The notes below the pieces were generated by a model. It saw only the letters and a list, made by a program, of their open reading frames with translations. It did not search any database and was not told the origin of the DNA. This document shows, piece after piece, positions 9,272 through 21,452 of a DNA stretch of 64,000 nt. Location: assembly GCA_021904315.1 (NCBI GenBank), contig CM038909.1, positions 22,978,212-23,042,211 on the forward strand, read 5' to 3'. Positions within the stretch are counted from its first letter, which is position 1, and each line of letters begins with the position of its first letter. The translations under genes and the position numbers were made by a program. Source of the DNA: Sphagnum magellanicum. Its lineage: Eukaryota; Streptophyta; Sphagnopsida; Sphagnales; Sphagnaceae.

Positions 9272-10786
9272 AGAAAGAATCAGCTTATGCATATAGGCCG
9301 CTTTTCTATTGCCAGTGGAGCTCCTCTAAGAAACTAGAACGTGCAATCGTATTGTAGGACAATTATGTGATAGTCAACATTCAATCATGTTTCCCAACCC
9401 TAAGTAAAATTAAACTTCAAATTTAGTGTTTGGATTCCACGATTCTTGGAATATGTGGAATAAAAAGTTATCTTTTAATTGATGTAATGTGTTTTATTAT
9501 TATATAGGTACAAAATATTCAGAATGAATTAAAAAATAATTTTATCTTTTAGAAATCTTGTGGTGCTGGTTCATGACTTTCAATTCTATAGAATTGGGCC
9601 CATTTCACCAAGGAACGCCCGCACGGCTGCCCACCCTCACTTGATGACAGAAATCAAGAATATAATCTTGTCTTTTAGAGATTTTGTGGTAATCGCTCAA
9701 TATTTTAAGGCACTAATGGAAGGGGCCCACTCCACCACTGTCAGTCGAGGGTGTAGGCCAAATTTTTTAGAGAAATTTTGGCCCTCACTCACTCACCATT
9801 CTCACAGACAATGGAAGGGTCTCACTCCACCTAACCCCAGAAGCCCACAGTGCACATGTCCGGCATCTTTCATTTACAATACTATGGACAGCGACTGCAC
9901 TAAGTGTGAAGGAAGGAGGATATTGGCTGTCCAACCCAGGAAAGCTGGTGTAAGGTGCCCAAGTTCTGTATTGATGTAAACCTGCCCAACTTTATTCCAA
10001 ATAAACAAGAAGACAAGGGAACTTCCGAAAAGTTCGATATTGCTTTTTTATCACATGTATTTGACATGTTATAAACTAGGCTCTCCAGAATCCAGAAAAA
10101 GACAGTTCCATTACCGAAAATTCTGGTGGAAAAGTAAGAGAACTCTTTTCTATAAAAAAAATACCTACCAGATGTACTGTGTGGCATCCTAGACTGGTGT
10201 TCGGTTTCTAGGTAGAGGGTGAAAACTGTCCACTAGTCAGGCCAACTTCTTCCAAACCAAATCTAAGGTTCCTCCACTTACCCTCGTGCAGTGATTAAGA
10301 GCCATCCTGTTTCTTATAATTGCTCCACCTTTGGTCCTGAAGATAGCTTCTGGTTCAAGGCTATGGATGGTAGAACATGGCATTCATCTGTGTACTTGCG
10401 CTCTGTTTTGATGGGCCAGAGTGAACCAGCACCCACCAGCGCACCAGGAAGGATAGATGGTGAGTGGTCAGGAAATGGTTTTCTGTTGGGTTTCCATTCC
10501 CTAGCTAACTGTGGTAGTTAGCTCAGTTCCTTTTTCCTAACCTACTAAGGTCGTTAGTGGATAGGTAGTAAAAACTACCCTGGTCTATGTACAAACCATA
10601 TTCTTCCTTAGTAATCACTTACTTTCTTACCTTTTTACATACATATATCATCTTTTTCTTATTAAGTGGGTAACCAAGGTGAAACCCAAGATTAATTCAG
10701 GTGAAGTTCATTCACAACTGAGTTGTATGGAGCGGGCCAGTGGATTGGGTGCTGGAAGGTGCTAGTTCACAGTGGACATTAAATAC
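9272..10786. other. Arm sequence without supported genes
   Basis: Matched in the right arm at 57890-59400. It contains open frames of 76 codons (plus, 10291-10521) and 95 codons (minus, 9900-10187) that are open in both arms. The 76-codon frame shows no sign of selection: all nine differences between arms change the amino acid. Part of this block also has a third copy at 29545-30172, so it belongs to a dispersed repeat family. Confidence 0.6.
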
Positions 10787-11199
10787 CAGTGATGGGAGGT
10801 TCTTGGCTTTAATGGATAAACCTTCAGTTTAGGTTTTTTTTAATAAAAGAATAGATCCGGTTTTGTTTCTGGTTTCACAAAAATAAGACTTTGGGTTTAA
10901 TTCTGGTCCAGTGATAGAAAAACAAAAAATTTAGGTTCTGATTGTCGCTCCAGTTCTGGAAATTAGACTCAATTCCAGTTCAGAGTAACTTAGTCTGAAA
11001 CCAGTGTCTAATTGTCAGTTAACCCAAAATTCTTGACCACTGTTTCCCCGCCCCCCGCCCCACAAAAAAAAAATCGAAAATTCCAATTCCAGTTTTAATT
11101 CAGATTCCAAAACTGAATTTGATTTCAAACCCACTTTCAAGTAATCCAAATCGAAATCAATAATTCTCACCAACCAAACTGCATAACGACCCAACACTA
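10787..11199. mobile_element. Short non-autonomous hAT-type element (left-arm copy), about 413 bp
   Basis: The ends are CAGTGATGGGAGGTTCTT and, read inward from the other side, TAGTGTTGGGTCGTTATG. Both resemble the CAGTGTTGGGCGGTTCTT end of the 7.6 kb hAT. The flanks TTAAATAC (10779-10786) and TAAAATAC (11200-11207) form an 8-bp target duplication with one mismatch. It has no coding capacity. The interior is rich in degenerate CCGGTTTTG / TCTGGTTTC motifs. The same insertion in the right arm (57459-57882) shows it predates the inverted duplication. Confidence 0.8.
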
Positions 11200-11475
11200 T
11201 AAAATACCTCCCAACGACCTCTGTTCAGGCATCAGTGCCACACACTATGTGGAGCTGCAGTGTTTTGTTCAAAGGTCTGACTGACTAATTTGAGCACAGT
11301 TTTAATTTAAATGGAAAAACAGCACTGATTTCACTAACTCACTAACTGCTCAAAAGTATGCTCTTGGAAGTCCTTTGATTGTCTCCTAAGAAGTGATGGG
11401 TTGTAAATTGGTGTGGGACAGCAGAACATCAACAGCAGGGAAAAAAAAAACAAAATTGTTCTACCTGGCACAGTT
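11200..11475. other. Arm sequence up to the LINE 3' end
   Basis: Matched in the right arm at 57140-57458. It ends in GGCACAGTT (11467-11475), the left half of a palindrome split by the LINE. No gene. Confidence 0.6.
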
Positions 11476-11542
11476 TCTTTCTTTCTTTCTTTCTTTTAAT
11501 TTAACGTCAATACCCGGACCAGAGAGATCCAGTTGACGACAA

Positions 11543-14500
11543 TTACAAAGTTGACTTGAGCAAAACACTCCTGTTGTCTAGGCAAGAAACTAAGTACAAA
11601 GCTACCGCTTTCTGATTAGCCGAATGCATCAATTCAGAAAGTAAGCTGCACGGTGTCAATTGTTTCCCTAATTGTTGACTAAACTTGCAACGAATGTCAT
11701 GGTGAGCTGGGCACACTAATAACAAGTGGTCTTCATCCTCAACAGCTCCTAGGGAACATAGACGACAAATCCTATCTCTCCTCGGGACACCCTCAGGCTT
11801 TGCATGCCTGCCACACTCTACCTCCAAACGATGGTTTGAACATCTGAACCTTGACAAAGATTGCCTAAGCTGAACATTTGTGATCACTTGCAAATACCTC
11901 TGATGTGCATATGAGTATCCAGATTCTATTGTACAGCTTGTGTTCATCAGCTGGTATGTACGTAATCTGCTACTTTTGGTTCTGGCCTGGTCACCATAAG
12001 TGGATTCTAGGTAAGAAGCCTGTGCCCTTGCTATAGCACACTTGATATTAGCATAGAGAACTTCAACACCTTGGTCTTTAAGCCACAATTGCACGTTTCG
12101 GAGCCAACATTGTTGGTTATCAGTGAGCATGCTGAGCATCTGGATCTGGGTCTGGTAGGCACAGTACAACAGACGATCTGCTGTGGATTTCCGTAATCTA
12201 TCATAATACTTGAGAGTTTGTTGCCACCAAAAATATTCGAATGGATACCTTCCAAACTCCCCCAACACAACAAAAGTGCTTGTTGTTTTATTGACCCCTA
12301 ATATTCCTCTCAGGAACATTCTATGTACTTGTTCTGCTTGTTGCAACCCTTTCGCCCATGTACAACCTGTCCACACCTCGCATGCATAGCTCAGTACTGG
12401 GCATACCAGTGAGTCGAACAATTGACACATTACTTCTGGATCTGTTATGCTCAGATCATTGCATTTGCGGCATAATGCAAACAGTGCCTTCTTCCCAGCA
12501 GCAGTCAATTTGGCTATGGCTACTGTCATGCCTTTTGTACTATGTAACTCTAAGCCCAAGTATCTGAATGATTGAACCCGCTCAATGGTTGTCCTTCTGT
12601 ATGTGAACTCTGGCGCTACACTGCGGTGTTTCTCAAACACCACCACCTTGGTCTTGCTCACATTGATGACCAATTGTCGGTTAACACAAAACTCAGACAA
12701 AACATTTATTTGTTTATGCAACCCTTGTGGGGTTTCTGACATCAATGCCAGATCATCGGCATACAACAGTAATTTGACTATTATGTCTGCCAGCTGTGGC
12801 GGGCTATCGCCCTCAAGTGCATCTAGATGTTTCTCAAGTCCATCAAGGTAGAGTCCAAAAAGCAGTGGACTCAGTGGACAACCTTGTTTGACCCCAATGC
12901 CACATGGGAACCGAACTGATAGCCCTTCTGTTGGATGCATAACTCTAACGTTATCCTGGCTATACATGCTCTGTAGACACTGCATGAAGCAACCCACAAT
13001 TCCCATCTCATCTAACACTTGCCATAGCAGATCACGGGGCACTGTATCAAAAGCTTTGCGGAAGTCCACAAAACAGCAGTACACCTTTATGCGTTTGTGA
13101 ATGCTTTGTTCAATGAGCGTTCGCAAAATGTACAGGCTATCCGTGGTGCGGAAATCTTTCCTAAAACCAGCCTGTCCCCTGGCACGTAGGCCCCTCTCTT
13201 CTGCCCAGCTGCTCAACCATGCCTCAAGAATCATGGCAAACACCTTAGCCAATACAGGACCCACTGTGATTCCCCTGTAGTTTTCAAATTGCAAGGCATC
13301 ACCACCCTTGTGCAATGCATGAATGACTCCAGTAGACAAGCTTGCTGAGTAACCTTGTTGCAACAACTTGTTGAATGCAATCTATAGTGGCACGTGTAAC
13401 ATATCGCTAGCATCAAGTAGAAACTCTGCTTTGATGCCATCTAAGCCAGCAGACTTGTTACATTTGAGTCTCCTCATCACTTGTGCAATCTCATCCAAGG
13501 TTATGTCACAGTTTAATGTGCTGCAAGCATCACTCGTAAAAGGGTGTGACAAGTTCAAGACCACCTGATCTGTAAAGCTACCCTGTGCCCCAGCTGGATT
13601 ACTGGGGCATTGTCCTTCTAGTAGCTTCTAGAAGCCAGTAACCAAGTCTGTTTTGCTGATAGCAATGGATCGCTCCTTGGTCTTGGAGTATTGCCTCCAA
13701 AAGCTGGCTGGATTTGTCTTTGCTAGTGCACACAACTGTTGCCCTTGTAGCTTCTTGTACGTGCATTTCTTACGACGCAGTAGCTGTTTAAGTTGCTTCT
13801 TCCATTCGCGTGCTAGATGGTTATTAGGATGAAGCTTTGCATATGCAGATACTTCCTTGTGCTTGTTACGACATTCAGTGTCAAACCATGGTTGATGATG
13901 ATGTTGTGTTGTACTGGTGCGTGCCGCAGGGCAGCCATGCACAGCTGCAACGACGTTACAAATGCAATCATGCAACAACTGCACGGCCATGTCCACATTG
14001 TTTGTGTCACTCATCTGTGCTGTGCACTGGGCAATCTATTGCTGCAAGTGTTGACAATACTGTGTGCACTTGCTAGCATCATATTTGAAACGATGAATGT
14101 CTGCACGAGAGTCTAAAATTGTGGGTGACACATGTTGCCAAGGTAACTGTAAGTTGAGTGAAAGTGGCCTGTGGTCGGAATCACCCCCTTTTCCACAGAA
14201 TAGAGGGCATTTATGTACCACAAGTGATGTGGCACAATCAAACAGAGCAGGTGATGCGACCATATAATCCACAAGGCTGGAGCCGCCATTGGCAAAGCAA
14301 GTGCATTCCCCTGATACATCGCCTGTGATCCTGCCATTGAGAATGAATAATCCCAAGGAGCTACAAAGGTCTAACAACTCATTGTGCCAACCTTTCAACC
14401 CCCCCTTGTCCGAGTTATGTCGCTTAGGCAAAACCTCCGGGAAGTCATTCCCTAATGGCAGTGTGTCAGGTATGTGCTCTGTAAAGTAACGACAATCAAC

Positions 14501-15001
14501 ATAGTCGTCAGCTGCACTAGTCCTTGCATTGAAATCACCAGTGAGTAAAATACTGCCCCCAAGGTCCTGAATCATGCCGACCTCTGCAGCAATGTTATCA
14601 AACAAGCCTTCATTAGCATATGGGGACCCTTTGGGTGAAGCATATACTACAACCAAAAACAACGGTGCAGCCCCCGAACGTTGGAACTGTAGCCACAATC
14701 TGGTGCCATCTGTGCTCTGTTTCCATAAGGATACACAATCTGACCAGGAGTCATTTACAAATACTGCAACACCACCACTATGCTTCACTGTTGCTCTGAC
14801 TGAGCTCATGTCAAATACAGGGCGTGGATTGTGTAAACACTAAAAACTAGGCATCTGCAGTGGTGTTTCATCAGGGAACAAGTGGGTTTCCGTGAGTGCA
14901 ACAACATCTGATTCATCAAACAATCTCTGTATATGTGAACTGGTACTTAGCTTTGTGTTTGTCCCCCCATGGATGTTCCACAAGGAGACTCGTAATGCTC
15001 T
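11543..15001 (-). pseudogene. LINE ORF2: endonuclease and reverse transcriptase, four internal TAG stops
   Basis: It reads from RALRVSLWNIHGG near 15000 to a TAA at 11543-11545. Endonuclease marks in order are WNIHGG, ETH, GDFNART and SDHRPLSL. Reverse transcriptase marks are FENYRGITV, GQAGFRKDFRTTD, FVDFRKAFDTVPR, GVKQGCPLSPLLF and LLLYADDLALM, so the catalytic Asp and YADD are intact. Near the C-terminus is CRLCSLGAVEDEDHLLLVC, the C-x2-C...H...C motif of many LINEs. In-frame TAG codons lie at 14840-14842, 14036-14038, 13628-13630 and 13382-13384. Each sits where Gln is plausible, and no TAA or TGA occurs before the end. The longest uninterrupted part is 607 codons (11543-13366). The enzyme would nick target DNA and prime reverse transcription; this copy is presumably inactive. 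Confidence 0.92.
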
Positions 15002-15016
15002 CTAGTCCCAGCACCC

Positions 15017-15664
15017 CTAGTGCTGAGCTGTGACTTTGGTGTCATTGATGTAAAGGTCAGCGCCACGCCAGTAAGCTTTCATCTTGTCCGCTTTGGCCTT
15101 CTCAAATAGATGCCATGATGCCCTTTTTTGCTCTTGCTGCTGTTTGGTCAAATCCTCTTCCAAGCCCCAGTGGGTACCTTTCAGAATTACACGATTCTGA
15201 AAGACAACTTTTCTATCCTCAGCTGTAGCAAAAGTAACAAGTACAGCTCGTTTGTGCGCAGTCCCAGGTTTGGTCTCAGCTCTCCTGCTGATGGGCTGGC
15301 GCACTGTTGCCACAGCCTTGATGGCTAGCTTCATCTGTCCTTGTAGAACCTGACTATTGACTTGATCTAGCAGTTGTTGTGTTGTTTCACCTTCTGTTTC
15401 GTCAAATCGTATGATACGTGCACTGCAGGAGCGTGTGGCGCGTTCCCTGGCCTCACCTTGGCTGACAAAGTTATCCATCTGTTTGCCCATTTTCTTCACA
15501 ACGTCCACCCACTTTCCCCCTGACTCCTCCACCACCTCCTTAACAAGTTGTTTTGTCACCTCATTGTCATGATTGGCAGTAGGGGCTAACTATTGGGCTG
15601 CTGTGATACGTTCCAAGAATTTGTTAGTGACCTGCTCAAAGATCTGTTGCGATTGTGCAATTTG
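15017..15664 (-). pseudogene. LINE ORF1 (L1-like RNA-binding protein), 5'-truncated
   Basis: The frame is open from the 5' junction at 15664 to a TAG at 15017-15019, with one internal TAG at 15590-15592 in the Gln-rich leader. The protein has a coiled region, then ARIIRFDETEGET, QRPISRR-like basic segments and VLVTFATAEDRKVVFQNR, followed by LEEDLTKQQQEQKR. This resembles the RRM-plus-C-terminal layout of L1 ORF1 proteins, which coat element RNA. After the stop the same frame reads GCWD, then another TAG (15002-15004), then straight into ORF2. If TAG were read as Gln, ORF1 and ORF2 would be one polyprotein. The family call rests on layout and spacing, so it is less certain than ORF2. Confidence 0.75.
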
Positions 15665-15666
15665 TT

Positions 15667-15683
15667 ACGACTAGAACTGTGCC
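15667..15683. repeat. Right half of the palindrome split by the LINE
   Basis: ACGACTAG plus AACTGTGCC. Together with GGCACAGTT at 11467-11475 it rebuilds the palindrome seen intact at 57114-57139. Confidence 0.85.
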
Positions 15684-18600
15684 ATTTTCTAAAATTGTGC
15701 AAATCTGTGTAAAGCGCAAAGGACAAGCCCAGACAGAGCTTGTTGAGGGTATATTTTGCATCCTGCCTGGTTCACTCTAGGCAATATCATGTACAAAAGT
15801 TGACATTTTAAGATGTCTAGATGGACAATTAAAATGTCAGATTAGTGGTTCATCAATTGAATATTCTATTATTCATTCCAACTATAGAGTTCAATTTTGT
15901 ATTGGTTAATGGAAAACCGTACTTTCTGCAATTTACCAAACAAACCAAAGAGCATCTGTACGGTTCATAGAATTGACAGGGACACCTCCAAGGCATAAAA
16001 CTAAAGGCATATTGTCCTTCAAAGAGGATGTAATCCTTCTAATGAGTTCATAGCAAAAAAGAATTTTTTTCCAACCTGGAGGACATTAATGCAAAATTTG
16101 ATTATACCAATTAATCCTTCAATCTAAAGGGCACTTAATAACAGTTCCTCTCCAAACTTGGCATGTATGGAATACCAATTGATCTGCTATATTGCCAAGT
16201 TCATTTTCTTTATTTTGCTGATACAAATTGAGTCCACATCAACAGTACCACTTTGCCAAGTTCATTTTGCTACTCACCAAGTTGACAAGGTTGAATTGTC
16301 AACTTCACAACACCAATGCTTCATTGCCAACTTGCAAAGTGGACATCATCTTCCAAACCGTTCCAATGCTCTTCAAACTGCTCCAAATTATTTTTATAAT
16401 TTGGGAGGTTTAGGGAGACTTAACATTTTGACAAAATAGGAAATGTCAAATTGGCAAAATAACAAACTAAGAAGAGTCCACTTGACAAAATAGCAAATGA
16501 TATTCCATTGGTTTGTGTGAATAGGGTCGTCTTCTTTTGTCTGCTCAGCAACTTGGGCCCAACAGGTCTGGACTGAAAACTATTAGCTTTCCTTCATTAA
16601 TGTATTATTAATGCACCAATATTCATATGATGGAGGCTTGGATGAAATTTTGTAACCATCTTGGTTTCTCATTGGAATTTGGCACAAGGTTGAAGTTAGA
16701 CCATTAGCATCTCATTTGCTAATAACAAACTATGTTTTACATTCTTACATGTACAACATCATATCATTGGGTTTTATTCAACGTAACCTCTTGAAAGTAA
16801 ATCAAGACATGTGCCTTAGATTTGGAAAGGTGGACCCTAGAAGTGGTAGAGATGGAGCCAATATCACACATGCTCTTCATATTTTAGTATGAAATTGATA
16901 TTTAATCTTCCTAATGGAAAAGGGTCAAAGAAAAAAAATTAAAGTTCTTGAATACTTATGATTTTTACAAATTTGTTGTCCATGTGGTATTTTCTATATC
17001 CTAAAATTGCCTTCAATATGAGTGTTTTATGATTGAACTAATGTGAATAAACAAGTTTTAAGATTCATGAAAATTGGGCTCATTTGTTAAACATAAAAAA
17101 GATATATAGTTTGTAACTTGAAGATAATGTTCATCATTTGTGGTGATAATTTAATATACAAACTCAACCTTCCTAGATTGAATTTCATTAAAGTTATTAG
17201 ATTGCCTTTGACTATTCGCATAACCTCACAAAAATTGATAACATGCAAATTGATTTGACTATTCTAAATTATAAGTTTAATAGGAAATGAATAGTTGTTG
17301 GTCAAGTTGTATCTCATAAATATACAATGTACAAGATTGAAGGAAAAAATAAAAATAAAAATTGTTGCCCAATTTTTGGCATGTGATGGAGAGAAAAAAC
17401 TAGGGCCCACCAATGATAAAAGATCAATAAGCAAAATCCCTATGTTTGTGTGCATGGATTGAGAGTTCAGATGATTCGATCAGGAAAAGGCAACATTCAT
17501 AGTGAGGAAAGATAAGACAAGAATTGCAACCATATAATTTTTTTTTATTAAATTCAACATAAGCATTACTCAGGGATGTGGCTTGTATCATAATGTAATT
17601 CCCTTGACATTGGGTGAAAGGGGAATGGATCCATTGTATGGAAAATGTCCATACACCTAGTAAATGAAGACCAACTTATATATATGGACTAGGGAAAATG
17701 GTCACTAAGATTGATTCAAATGATGTAGGAGATAATTACATGTGGCATCGGAGTTTCACTACATCATCAGTTTTAAGTTTAAAATTTTCATATTCAGAAT
17801 TATATATAAATATTGTTTTTCCACAGTTTCTTCATATATATGTGTAATCAAGTTAGCAAATTTAGATTGGCCAATAGTAGTTCACTTTGTATAAATGTAA
17901 ATGTTTCACCTTTGACCAATGCAAACAATAAGTACAAAATATTACAATAGGGAATCAAACTTTGCTTTCAAAATCACAAACCAAGTTTGTAAAAACTCAT
18001 CACATTTGCATGTTAGGATAATATATTTAACACATGATTATACGCATTTCCATTTGAAATCCCTTTGAAATCCTTTGTGTAATGTTGAATGTTGTTTTTG
18101 TTTCATATTTTGTTTACATAAAACGAATGAACACTTTTGAGCTTGGCAAAGAATTCAAAGATTTACGTGAGGAGTACACATAATTTGGAAATTTTTAAAT
18201 GATTTGTGGGTGGAAGCACAATGAATTAGGTAGACAATTAAATTACCTTGGACCAAGGTTGGATGTAAAACAATGCAAATCCATTGTACATAAGATTGTG
18301 AAACATTAAACTTTTTAGTTTGATGATCATGAAAGAGAAAATATTTCTTCACTATCACAATGCATTAATGTTTCATATTATTTCAATAAAATTTTAATTT
18401 TTTTATAAGAATGAAAATAATTGTGTTCAAGTCTATTTTTGTAATGTGGTTTTTTGTAAAATATTACAAAAGAAATTTTAAGTTAAAATTTAATTGGTTT
18501 ATATTTTTATATATGATTTAATCAATAAAATATGATTAATGTAAATTTATTATAATATTTTAAATTCTCAAAATAATATTAAATTAAATTTAGAAATATT

Positions 18601-19885
18601 AACTATTAAAATTTTCAATAATTCATTTTTAACATAAAATTATAATGGAATTTCATCTTAGTTTATTTGTAATTTTTTAATTTTCAATACAAATTAGAAA
18701 CTATTATCATGTTAAACTGAGTGTTACCATTTCTTAGAGTTTTGAGCATTATGAAAATTAATCAATATCAAGTTCATTAAAGAATGTGTGGAAATAAAAT
18801 GTGGTTTAATGGTTTAAAGTACACAAAGATTAATGTTCTTTTTATGAAATTTCACATTATTGCAAAGTGTTTTGATAAAAGAGAATATTTTATCACAAAA
18901 TTTCTTTTTTTTTAAATTGTCAAAAGAGTAGATCTTTTGGATTATGTAGCTAGATTTTTTTTCTTTGGTTACTATAGGTAGTTAAAGTATAAAATGTTTT
19001 TTTAAAAAACATGTTTTGGAAAGTGGTTGCCATTTATTGTTAAATCATTTCTAACACTACAAGTGGTTGCTAGTGACATACAAGGGTAAAAGCACGATAA
19101 AATATACAATTCAATTACCTTGGTAGTCTACTTGTTAAGCTAACAAGAAATAAGATTAAAACCCATCATAAAATTATTATACATTTAATTTTTTACTGAA
19201 ATGATGAAAAACAAGATACTTCTTCACTATAATGAATTTATTTTTAAATTTTACATTGTAAAAGCACATTTCAAGTAGATTTTCAAAAATGTAAGTGACT
19301 TTTGAAACCTATTTTTTGTAGTGTAACATTTTTTTCAAGTACGTGTCAAATATATTATTCTACCAAAGAGAAAGTAAGATTATATTTTCCTTCTTTTGAA
19401 TATACAATGATTCTTATGTTATAACTTCACACAAATCTATTTCATTAAATTTTTTAATGAAAATGTACTTTTGAACAAATATTGGTCAATCAAATTCAAA
19501 AATAATTGTTCCCTACTTTTATTATTTCAAAGTTTCTCAAATTTTGTATTCAACTTCATAGAAACCTATTGGAAAGCACCATAGTTTCAAAATGAAATTT
19601 AAGTAAAAATTGAATCTATTTTCTTGTGTTTTCATAAAAAATTATCTATTTTTAAATGTAATATTTTTCATCAACTTTTTTTTGTATAAAATATCATGTT
19701 TTCACCCTATAAGATTTGAAGAAAAAGACATTAATCAAAACATGTGGTTTCTTTCATATGAAATAAAATATTGAAATTTAGGACATCTAAAATAATTTGC
19801 AATCATGATGTGTAAGTCAAGCACATTAATTATAATTTGATATTCATGTTTCAAAACATAAATGACATATTATTTAATACGTTAT
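15684..19885. other. Left-arm inner part, AT-rich, no genes seen
   Basis: Matched over its whole length at 52815-57113. AT content rises strongly from 18300 to 19880. Open frames are short and not shared by the two arms in the same frame. Around 16200-16400 there is a local array of related CCAAGTT / CCAACTT words (GCCAAGTTCATTTT twice within 60 bp). No coding sequence, RNA gene or classified transposon could be supported. Confidence 0.55.
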
Positions 19886-21452
19886 TAAACTTATTAATTT
19901 GGTGAAACTAGCTGGATTTTAAGATCTAAAAATAACTCGGTGCGTACCTTGTATCAGGTTGTGTACATGTGCTACGGAGGATTGACAGAGCTTCTACCCT
20001 TGAATATTTGCTTGTTGAATGCAGGGTGCGGATCCTTGAAAGGTAAGAGTGCTTTGCCCTCATTTTCTTGAAGCTGGATGCGGTCCGTTGTTTCCGATTT
20101 TATCCAAATTCATATTTCTTCCTCAATGCGGGTCTGGATCCACGGAATCTACATGTTGAACATTTGTCCATGCCCAAACGTTGGTTGAAGTAAATAAACA
20201 TATGTCACACGTGTTCTGCATTTCATCAAATTGTATTGACTCATGTCTTCCATGCACATGTTCGAGATCTTTTTTGACTCATGTCTTATGCACATGCCTG
20301 AGATCTTTCGTTTTTGGCGTTAAGTTGTGTTGCTCCAAACTTTTAACATACTGGGAAGATGCCCCCATGTGAACTAGTGCAAGGAAGCGGTTAAGCTTCA
20401 TAGAACCTTCATTTGTAAGTGTGAAAAAAATGTAAGCTTAAATCCATTTAGATCGTTCTTCCCGGTGGAAGAAAATTCCATGGAGTAGGGACTTAACTTG
20501 AAGGGATCCTTAAAGCTTATGAAACTTCCAGATGGGTCAAGGTGAGTATGATCCCAATAGTGCCAAGGGGTCTAAACTGTACCTCCTAGTTAACTGCCAA
20601 TCATGTCCAGTGGAAGCTCTTAGTACACAGATCAATGTTCAAATCAAGTATTTTCTGAAGTGGTAAACAGTTTCCATACAAACTAGTTACCAACCTGAAC
20701 TAAGGTGTAGCTATTATACGTCCTAACAATCAGTTGTAGCAAAGTGTGGTGGATTTATAATGAACTATTATACCATGAGTTCCACGTCAATGAGATCAAT
20801 AAAAATGTTTAACAAAACTAACCGAGCAACCTTTCTAGATCGCCAATGTAGTCATGCAATGCTAATCAAATTTTACTGCGCTCCCATCCCTCACACATGT
20901 GATCTGAGAATTCATGTGTTTCATTGAGAAATTTATGATTACATGAATGTGCAGGTTGTGAGACATTTCATAAGCGTAACAACATCAATATTGTCGCATC
21001 AATGCCAGCATTGTGCTTGTAATCTTCAGGCATCTGATAGTCGCCGATCGCTCTTGAAACCAGGTGTGTTATGAACTTTGCTCCCAATTGAATAACCAAC
21101 AAGGTTTGTGATATATGTATTTGGGAAGATTAGTTAAGGATATTGTGATTTCTTCTGTTACACAAAGTGCCAACCTCTTCACATGTGGTCTGAATGCTCA
21201 TGCCACAATAAAAGTAGAGCTATCTTGTGATGTCTCTACTCTTTGATGGGTTTGTGAAATGACTGTTGTTTCATTCTCTCATCAATCTCAACTGATTGAT
21301 ATTTAGCTTCTAAGGTGTTAGTTGGTAAATACTGCAAGTTTGTCTCTCTTCCACGTTCTAGAGGTGTGAGGGGGCCGATTTGATGGGTGTCATTTGTACC
21401 AACAAAATCAAAGATTGACGACCGAAAATGTGGTGTTTGCATAATTGAAACT
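19886..21452. other. Upstream region of the ankyrin gene, nothing coding
   Basis: Single-copy-looking sequence starting at the inverted-repeat boundary, somewhat richer in GC than the arm. No frame looks coding. A short TGCAG|GG...AAAG|GTAAGAG pair near 20024-20042 could be flanks of a tiny noncoding exon, but this is weak. Confidence 0.4.

Larger units (their letters stand above)
11476..15664 (-). mobile_element. L1-type LINE retrotransposon, 5'-truncated, left arm only
   Basis: The right arm gives the empty site, so both ends are fixed to within about 3 bases. The element lies on the minus strand. Its 3' tail is a GAAA-type repeat (CTTT repeats at 11476-11495 as read on plus), and its 5' end at 15664 cuts into ORF1, typical of incomplete reverse transcription. 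Target duplication is at most GTT. It encodes an L1-like ORF1 domain, an apurinic-type endonuclease, reverse transcriptase and a C-terminal zinc-binding motif. ORF1 and ORF2 lie in one frame with seven internal TAG codons and a final TAA. Because it is absent from the right arm it postdates the duplication. Confidence 0.93.
4353..19885. repeat. Left arm of giant inverted repeat
   Basis: Read in reverse complement, this stretch matches 52815-64000 almost throughout. Anchor pairs are the hAT end at 7756 with 60599, the palindrome half at 11475 with 57131, and the sequence after the LINE at 15667 with 57130. The inner boundary is at about 19870-19885, where the match stops after a shared run ending in AACATAAATGA. 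The outer limit is set only by the window end, so the true arm may extend further left through the hAT element. Sampled stretches differ at about 4-8% of sites plus indels. Relative to the right arm, this arm has gained a LINE and a 579-bp LTR remnant. Confidence 0.92.

Noticed and set aside
9900..10187. 95-codon minus-strand frame, also open in the right arm (58486-58773), as a gene
   Set aside because: Differences between arms mostly change residues, and the third copy at 29545-30172 does not keep the frame.
12358..14843. Plus-strand frames over the LINE
   Set aside because: Antisense to a clear endonuclease/reverse transcriptase; no independent coding evidence.
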